9,159 bases of DNA from CBFGWV01 sp965652545. Lineage in GTDB: Bacteria; Pseudomonadota; Gammaproteobacteria; Competibacterales; Competibacteraceae. The notes beneath the pieces were generated by a model that saw only the letters and a list, made by a program, of their open reading frames with translations, searched no databases and was not told where the DNA came from. Every line of letters begins with the position of its first letter. The first letter of the stretch is position 1. Shown piece after piece: positions 1 to 4,191 of this stretch. Location of the stretch: NCBI GenBank assembly GCA_965652545.1, contig CBFGWV010000202.1:1-9159 (forward strand), given 5' to 3'. Both the position numbers and the translations under genes were made by a program.

Positions 1-191
1 TCCTGGAGTGATGCTCCTGGCCTGTTGAGGCCACCCCCTGGGAGCGCTTCAGTTGTACTCGGCAGCCGGGCGCAGCCCGGCCACGGATGCCGCGATGTCC
101 CCGAATTCTCCCCCCCGGTACGAATGGCCCCGGTGCGATGTCGCGTCCAAACGGTATGATGTCGCTTGGTCGCCTCGACGGTTGGAGCCCC
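1..191. other. Leader region upstream of serC, no supported gene
   Basis: I see no recognisable gene here. One plus-strand frame is open from base 1 to a TGA at 157-159, but its residues resemble nothing known and it has no visible start. Another frame stops at once (TGA at 9-11), so the tail of an upstream gene could end there. The stretch holds a small hairpin (TGGCC, 6-base loop, GGCCA, 18-33), a perfect 7-bp inverted repeat GCCGGGC-GCA-GCCCGGC (65-81) with no following T run, and three copies of GATGTC (94-99, 137-142, 158-163). No convincing -35/-10 pair was found. Confidence 0.5.
131..165 (+). repeat. 14-bp near-identical direct repeat before serC
   Basis: CGGTGCGATGTCGC at 131-144 and CGGTATGATGTCGC at 152-165 match at 12 of 14 positions and start exactly 21 bp apart, about two helical turns. 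A shorter copy of the core, GCGATGTC, lies at 92-99. The ATGTC core occurs again, in the same reading frame, at the serC start codon (192). The copies could be tandem operator half-sites or the remains of a local duplication. Function is not shown. Confidence 0.55.
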
Positions 192-1274
192 ATGTCACGA
201 GTGTTCAATTTCAGCGCCGGTCCCGCGGTGCTGCCGGAGCCTGTTCTTGCCCAGGCCGCGGCGGAGTTGATGGATTGGCAGGGCCGCGGTTTGTCGGTGA
301 TGGAGATGAGTCACCGCAGCCCGGAGTTCACGCAGATCGCCAACTCCGCGGAAAGCGATCTACGCGAGTTGATGGGTATCGGCGATGAGCACAGCGTGTT
401 GTTCATGCAAGGGGGCGCGACCGCGCAGTTTTCCCTGCTGCCTTTGAATCTGCTGCCGGAGGGTGGGTCGGCGGATTACCTGGACACCGGTATTTGGTCG
501 CGCTCGGCGATTGCGGAAGCGGCCCGTTATGGGCGGGTCAATGTGGTGGCCAGTGCCGAGGGCAATGGGTACACGGCGGTGCCGGCGCGCTCTGGCTGGC
601 AGGTGGATGCCGGGGCGGCGTACCTGCATTACACGCCCAATGAGACGATCGGCGGGTTGGCAGTACATGCGATTCCCGATGCCGGTGCGGTGCCGCTGGT
701 GGCGGACTGCTCGTCGATGATCTTGTCCGAACCGCTGCCGATCGAGCGTTTTGGGTTGATCTATGCCGGCGCGCAGAAGAATATCGGCCCGGCGGGGCTG
801 ACGCTGGTGATCGTCCGCAAGGACTTGCTCGGCCGGGCGAGGGCGGCGACGCCGACGGTGTTCGATTATCGGCACGTGGCGGACAAGGGCTCGATGCTCA
901 ATACGCCGCCGACGTTCGCCTGGTATCTGGCGGGGCTGGTGTTCGGCTGGCTCAAGGGGCAGGGTGGAGTGGCGGCGATGGCCGAGCGCAATCGCCGCAA
1001 GGCGCTGGCATTGTATACCTATATCGACGGGTCGGGGTTTTATGCCAACCCGATCGCCGCGGGCGACCGCTCGCGCATGAACGTTCCGTTTACCCTGGCG
1101 GAGCCGGCGCTGGAGAAGCGTTTTCTGGCTGAGGCGGCGGAGGCCGGGCTGGTCGGGCTGGCGGGGCACCGGTCGGTCGGGGGGATGCGGGCCAGTCTGT
1201 ACAACGCCATGCCGGAAGCCGGGGTAGAGGCATTGATCGATTTCATGGACGGGTTTCAACGACACCGGGCATGA
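192..1274 (+). CDS. serC: Phosphoserine aminotransferase
   Basis: SerC is a cytoplasmic PLP-dependent class V (subgroup) aminotransferase. It converts 3-phosphohydroxypyruvate plus glutamate to 3-phosphoserine, and also acts in the PLP precursor pathway. The 360-residue product has the family's usual length. It opens with MSRVFNFSAGPAVLP, which aligns with the N-terminus of Escherichia SerC. Visible motifs are HR at 41-42 (substrate phosphate/carboxylate binding), GGA at 74-76, a cofactor-stacking Trp at about 103, the AGAQKNIGPAG motif with the Schiff-base Lys at 196, and GHRSVGGMRASLYNA near 325-339. An upstream in-frame ATG at 87 would add 35 residues unlike SerC. ATG 192 is preferred on homology and has TTGGAG at 182-187, a rather close 4-base spacing. 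In many gammaproteobacteria serC lies between gyrA and pheA, but here the next gene is unrelated. Confidence 0.96.
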   Translation: MSRVFNFSAGPAVLPEPVLAQAAAELMDWQGRGLSVMEMSHRSPEFTQIANSAESDLRELMGIGDEHSVLFMQGGATAQFSLLPLNLLPEGGSADYLDTGIWSRSAIAEAARYGRVNVVASAEGNGYTAVPARSGWQVDAGAAYLHYTPNETIGGLAVHAIPDAGAVPLVADCSSMILSEPLPIERFGLIYAGAQKNIGPAGLTLVIVRKDLLGRARAATPTVFDYRHVADKGSMLNTPPTFAWYLAGLVFGWLKGQGGVAAMAERNRRKALALYTYIDGSGFYANPIAAGDRSRMNVPFTLAEPALEKRFLAEAAEAGLVGLAGHRSVGGMRASLYNAMPEAGVEALIDFMDGFQRHRA

Positions 1275-1327
1275 TCGGTAACAGGCACCCTGCAGGTAAT
1301 TCTTGCTAATGTATTTCGTACAGCAGC

Positions 1328-1347
1328 GTCGTCACCTGAGGTGCGAC
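1328..1347. promoter_or_regulatory. Imperfect inverted repeat, possible operator
   Basis: GTCG-T-CACCT (1328-1337) and AGGTG-CGAC (1339-1347) are complementary around a single central base (G1338), with one unpaired T (1332). That gives nine complementary base pairs. The centre is too tight for an RNA hairpin loop, so a dimeric protein-binding site is the more natural reading. It ends 14 bp before the ribosome-binding site of the receiver gene. No known consensus was recognised. Confidence 0.3.
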
Positions 1348-1361
1348 CGGGGATGATATCC

Positions 1362-1366
1362 AGGAG
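1362..1366 (+). promoter_or_regulatory. Ribosome-binding site of receiver gene
   Basis: AGGAG lies 6 bases before ATG 1373. It is the clearest Shine-Dalgarno sequence on the plus strand of this window and fixes the start of the receiver gene. Confidence 0.8.
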
Positions 1367-1372
1367 AACCCG

Positions 1373-2641
1373 ATGAGCATCCGCAAGGCACTTGTGGTTG
1401 ATGATTCCAAAGTCGCACACCTCACATTGCGCAAGATGCTGACCGAGCGCGGTATTGCGGTGGATTGGGTGGATTCGGGCGAGGCGGGTATCGAGTACCT
1501 GCGGACTCAGGCGCCCGATGTGGTATTCATGGATGTCATGATGCCCGGGTTGGATGGCTTCGAGACCAGCGGCCGCATCGTCAAGGACGATTCGCTCAAC
1601 GCGCCGCCGATCGTCATGTGCTCGGCCAATGCGTCGGAGGACGATCAGGCCCAGGCCAAGCGAAGCGGCGCCATCGGGTTTCTGTCCAAGCCGTACACGC
1701 CGGAAGAACTGGGTTCGGTACTGGAGACGGTGGCGGAGGTGGCGATCCGGCCGGCAAACGCGAAACCCAGGCACGCGCCACCGCCAGTGGAGCCGGCGGC
1801 GGTACCCGTCGGCGCCAATGGCGAGGCCGCGCCGTACCGCCCCAGCCCGGCACCCGCCCCCGCGGCGGTGGATCGCGATCTCATCGAGAGTATGGTGCGC
1901 GAGGCGGTCGAACGGACCGTCCGAGAGTCGGTGGAGCGCGCCGTTCGGGAAACGGTCGAGCGGTCGGTCAAGGAGATCGCCGAGCGTGTCATCCCCGGCA
2001 TGGTCGACACCGCGGCGGTGACGGCGGCCAGCCATGTGGCCAAAGAGACCGTGCTCAACGCCGAGGCGGCCACCAAGGAGATGGCCGCGAGCGCGGCTGA
2101 GCGGTCAGCCCGTCAGGTGGCCGAGGAGACCATCAAGACGCAGCTCGATCGTCTCGCTCACAGCATTGTGGGTGCGGCGGCGGACGATGCGCTGGAGCGG
2201 GGGCTGGAAGCCCGCCTGCCCAAGGTGCAGGCGCAAGCGGTTGCCGCGGCGCAATCTGCGCTTGCCGAACGCACCAAGACGCTGCAAACCGATCAGGACA
2301 CCTTGCGCAAATCCATACTGCGCGATGTGGCCCGCGGTATGCAGGAGATGTCGCCGCAGTTCGATGAGGCGCAGATTTCCGAGCTTGTGGACGCCTCGGT
2401 CGGCACCCGTCTGGGCGGTGTGCAGACCCGGCTGGACAGGCAGATGGCCGAGATGCGCGATGCCTTGGTTCTCGCGGCCGATAAAACAGCCAAAGAGAGT
2501 GCCGATCTCATGGTCGAGGAGCGGATCGGCCTGATGCTGCCGGATGCTCGCATCAAGCACCTGGAGCAGAAGGCCACGGCGGCGTTGGTGTTGGGCGCCG
2601 TGGCCTCGCTGTTGGCGTTGGGTCTGGGATTGTTGTTTTAG
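1373..2641 (+). CDS. CheY-like receiver with helical stalk and C-terminal membrane anchor
   Basis: This 422-residue protein joins a response-regulator receiver to a long helical region and a membrane tail. The receiver (about 5-122) looks functional: acidic pair D10-D11, phospho-acceptor D54 in VFMDVMMPG, S84 in MCSANA, and K106 in LSKPY. A Pro/Ala-rich linker follows (about 128-166). The tetrapeptide repeats at 175-206 lead into an Ala/Glu-rich, probably coiled-coil region to about 400. The last 20 residues (403-422) are uncharged and hydrophobic, with no residues after them, as in a C-terminal tail anchor. No DNA-binding, kinase or GGDEF domain is visible. ATG 1373 is supported by AGGAG at 1362-1366 with a 6-base gap. 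A phosphorylation-dependent scaffold or clustering role at the inner membrane is inference only. I do not recognise a named family for the C-terminal part, and no partner histidine kinase is in the window. Confidence 0.88.
   Translation: MSIRKALVVDDSKVAHLTLRKMLTERGIAVDWVDSGEAGIEYLRTQAPDVVFMDVMMPGLDGFETSGRIVKDDSLNAPPIVMCSANASEDDQAQAKRSGAIGFLSKPYTPEELGSVLETVAEVAIRPANAKPRHAPPPVEPAAVPVGANGEAAPYRPSPAPAPAAVDRDLIESMVREAVERTVRESVERAVRETVERSVKEIAERVIPGMVDTAAVTAASHVAKETVLNAEAATKEMAASAAERSARQVAEETIKTQLDRLAHSIVGAAADDALERGLEARLPKVQAQAVAAAQSALAERTKTLQTDQDTLRKSILRDVARGMQEMSPQFDEAQISELVDASVGTRLGGVQTRLDRQMAEMRDALVLAADKTAKESADLMVEERIGLMLPDARIKHLEQKATAALVLGAVASLLALGLGLLF
1895..1990 (+). repeat. Four 24-bp coding units (eight V-x-x-x tetrads)
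   Basis: Residues 175-206 of the receiver protein are four consecutive 8-residue units starting VREAVERT, VRESVERA, VRETVERS and VKEIAERV. Each unit is two tetrads, alternately V-R/K-E-x and V/A-E-R-x. At DNA level the units begin at 1895, 1919, 1943 and 1967. Their synonymous positions differ freely, so the protein pattern is conserved and the repeat is not a recent DNA duplication. Confidence 0.85.
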
Positions 2642-2661
2642 GCGCTTGTCGGGTGCGAGAG

Positions 2662-2693
2662 CCGGGGCCTTGGCGCTGTGGCCAAGCCCCCGG
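2662..2693. terminator. Strong hairpin between convergent genes
   Basis: CCGGGGCCTTGGC (2662-2674), a 6-base loop GCTGTG, and GCCAAGCCCCCGG (2681-2693) pair at 12 of 13 positions, with one C-C mismatch. It lies between the stop of the receiver gene (2641) and the stop of the peroxiredoxin gene (2702), where a bidirectional terminator is expected. Neither strand has a T run after the stem, so it does not fit the classical intrinsic type. It may instead protect 3' ends or slow polymerase. Confidence 0.55.
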
Positions 2694-2701
2694 TGTGCGA
2701 T

Positions 2702-3181
2702 TTACAGCCGCGCTAGCATGGCCTCGGCACTGCTGACCTTGAACTCACGCGGCGCCTCGACTTGCAGGTCGGTGACGTTGCCGTTGTCCGCCAGCAGGGC
2801 GAAGCGCTGGGACCGTGTCCCCATGCCGAAGCCGCTGCCATCCATGGTCAGGCCCAGGGCTTTGACGAAATCGCCGTTGCCGTCGGCCAGCATCAGTATG
2901 TTGTCGTCCACGTTCTGGGACTTGCCCCAGGCGTCCATGACGAAGGCATCATTGACCGACAGGCAGATGATCTGGTCGATGCCCTTGGCCTTGATGGCCT
3001 CGGCATTGACGACATAGCCGGGAAGGTGGGCGGCGGAGCAGGTGGGGGTGAACGCACCGGGGAGGGCGAACAGCAAGACCCGTTTGCCGGCGAAGAGCTC
3101 ACCGGTGGTGACCGCCTTGGGTCCTTCGGCCGTCATGTGGTGTACGGTGACATCGGGGATGGTCTGGCCAACTTCAATCAT
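2702..3181 (-). CDS. Prx5-type peroxiredoxin (AhpC/TSA superfamily)
   Basis: This 159-residue cytoplasmic protein is a thiol peroxidase that reduces hydrogen peroxide and alkyl hydroperoxides. The peroxidatic cysteine is C48 in the motif PGAFTPTCS (41-49), typical of the Prx5 group. Other supporting stretches are the helix after the Cys with HLPGY, SVNDAFVMDAWG (75-86), a DGNGDF loop, and the conserved Arg in GMGTRSQRFALL. The only other cysteine is C73, in the position usually non-catalytic in this group. No resolving Cys is present near the C-terminus, so it should act as a 1-Cys enzyme regenerated by glutathione/glutaredoxin or another thiol. ATG 3181 is fixed by AAGGAG (complement of 3188-3193) six bases upstream. 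It is divergent from the NYN gene and convergent with the receiver gene. No OxyR site was identified. Confidence 0.93.
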   Translation of the reverse strand: MIEVGQTIPDVTVHHMTAEGPKAVTTGELFAGKRVLLFALPGAFTPTCSAAHLPGYVVNAEAIKAKGIDQIICLSVNDAFVMDAWGKSQNVDDNILMLADGNGDFVKALGLTMDGSGFGMGTRSQRFALLADNGNVTDLQVEAPREFKVSSAEAMLARL

Positions 3182-3314
3182 GAGAGGCTCCTTGTCGTTC
3201 AGGTTTTTTGACGTCGTCGCGGGACGGCGGCACAGTTAGAGGCAACTCCCTGCCGGGCGTTCCGCGGATACGTGTACAGTGAATGGCCCGCTTCAACACG
3301 GATACAATACCTTT
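3182..3314. promoter_or_regulatory. Divergent intergenic promoter region
   Basis: This 133-bp gap between the divergent peroxiredoxin and NYN genes must serve both unless more distant promoters are used. On the plus strand TACAAT (3303-3308) matches the sigma-70 -10 hexamer at five of six positions, but the -35 region (about 3280-3285, TGAATG) is poor. On the minus strand TTGAAG is followed 17 bases later by ACGTAT, a weak pair. No clear operator palindrome was seen. Confidence 0.35.
3188..3193 (-). promoter_or_regulatory. Ribosome-binding site of peroxiredoxin gene
   Basis: On the minus strand AAGGAG lies six bases before ATG 3181. It is a strong match at good spacing and suggests efficient translation. 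Confidence 0.8.
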
Positions 3315-4157
3315 ATGTCTATTCCTTATCGATCGTTGGCCAAAGTTGGCGTTTACGTAGATGCAGCCAACATCGGTCGAAACGGCGGCAAGCAGTTGCA
3401 GTTCGATGTCCTTCGAGAGTTCGCGTGCCGTGATCACGCCGAGGCCCAGCGCCTCAATGTCTATGTCACCTACGATGAGGAGCGCGCGGACACCAACCCC
3501 GGATACCGGGAGCGGGCCCGTGCTTTCCAGGGCGCGTTGCGTGAGCTCGGTTACAAGGTCATCGAGAAGCGCGTGAAGTGGTACCAGGATGATGCCGGTA
3601 ACCGCATCGGCAAGGCCAACGCCGACCTGGATATGGCCGTCGATTTGTTGCTCCAGTCCGAGAACCTGGACCGTGTTTTGCTTGTCACTGGAGATGGAGA
3701 CTTCGTGCAGGTGGTTCGGGCGCTACAGAACAAGGGATGCCGTGTCGAGGTGCTGGCGTTCGAGAACGTCTCGGAAGACCTCAAGCGCGAGGCCGACCTG
3801 TATATCTCCGGTTATCTGGTGCCGGGGTTGACACCGTGCAGCCGCGGCGATGAGCCGGGAGCGGCGCCCTGGGGGGAGCTGGGTTCCCGGGTGCGGGGAT
3901 ACTGTTATCACCATGACGATTTCAAAGGCTTCGGTTTCATGCGTTTTCTGGTGAGCCTGTCGCCTTATCTGTGGAAAACCGACTCGCGGGATGCCGAATC
4001 GCCATTTCGGACGGCATTTTTTCACGATTCCAACCTGCCAGACGGATTCAACGTGGCGCGCTTGCCGTCGCGCCAACTGGTCTTCGAGTTCACGCTGAGC
4101 GAACCCAACGGTAAACAGCCGGCAGCCACCGATATATCGCTGGTGTCTGCGGGTTGA
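3315..4157 (+). CDS. NYN (LabA/DUF88-like) protein with cold-shock-like C-terminal domain
   Basis: The 280-residue product begins with a NYN domain (about 9-170), a PIN-like fold of metal-dependent ribonucleases. Its acidic motifs are present: VDAANIG with D16 and N19, NADLDMAVDLLL with D104 and D106, and LLVTGDGDF with D127 and D129. After a short Gly/Pro-rich linker (171-188), residues about 192-277 resemble a cold-shock OB fold. KGFGFM (204-209) matches RNP1, TAFFHDSNL (233-241) matches RNP2, and RQLVFEFTL (253-261) matches a late strand of CspA. The insert between RNP1 and RNP2 is longer than in CspA. An RNA-binding, possibly RNA-cleaving, cytoplasmic protein is the likely role. No substrate is known from the sequence. 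Neither ATG 3315 nor the in-frame GTG 3279 has a clear ribosome-binding site; ATG 3315 is chosen because the extra residues look unlike protein of this family. prc follows by 34 bp. Confidence 0.87.
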   Translation: MSIPYRSLAKVGVYVDAANIGRNGGKQLQFDVLREFACRDHAEAQRLNVYVTYDEERADTNPGYRERARAFQGALRELGYKVIEKRVKWYQDDAGNRIGKANADLDMAVDLLLQSENLDRVLLVTGDGDFVQVVRALQNKGCRVEVLAFENVSEDLKREADLYISGYLVPGLTPCSRGDEPGAAPWGELGSRVRGYCYHHDDFKGFGFMRFLVSLSPYLWKTDSRDAESPFRTAFFHDSNLPDGFNVARLPSRQLVFEFTLSEPNGKQPAATDISLVSAG

Positions 4158-4178
4158 GGGGCTTTCGCTCACCTTGTC

Positions 4179-4182
4179 GAGG
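4179..4182 (+). promoter_or_regulatory. Ribosome-binding site deciding the prc start
   Basis: GAGG ends nine bases before ATG 4192. The alternative ATG at 4207 has no purine-rich sequence at a suitable distance, so the longer start is preferred. Confidence 0.5.
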
Positions 4183-4191
4183 TTGACGCTC

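Larger units (their letters stand above)
1275..1372. other. serC to receiver-gene intergenic gap
   Basis: This 98-bp gap has no strong hairpin followed by a T run, so no intrinsic terminator for serC is evident. It contains the palindrome CCTGCAGG (1289-1296) and an inverted repeat at 1328-1347. A relatively AT-rich patch at 1298-1320 could hold a promoter, but no hexamer pair with good spacing was found. The downstream gene may be read through from serC or have its own promoter. Confidence 0.4.

Noticed and set aside
65..81. GCCGGGC-GCA-GCCCGGC as a terminator of an upstream gene
   Set aside because: The stem is perfect but the loop is minimal and the following bases (CACGGATGC) contain no T run; the upstream gene is not visible.
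53..388. 111-codon plus-strand frame covering the serC start
   Set aside because: Overlaps well-conserved serC codons in another frame, has no ribosome-binding site and looks like nothing known.
360..1265. 301-codon open frame on the minus strand
   Set aside because: It lies opposite serC and is Arg/His/Gln-rich with no recognisable motif, typical of antisense shadow frames in GC-rich DNA.
1895..1990. Four 24-bp units considered as a DNA tandem repeat or CRISPR-like array
   Set aside because: Units are contiguous without spacers, in frame within a coding gene, and differ at synonymous sites, so the repeat is a protein feature.
1256..2100. Long alternative frames overlapping the receiver gene on both strands
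   Set aside because: The receiver frame has a strong ribosome-binding site and a complete catalytic set; the other frames are Arg/Ser/Gly-rich and featureless.
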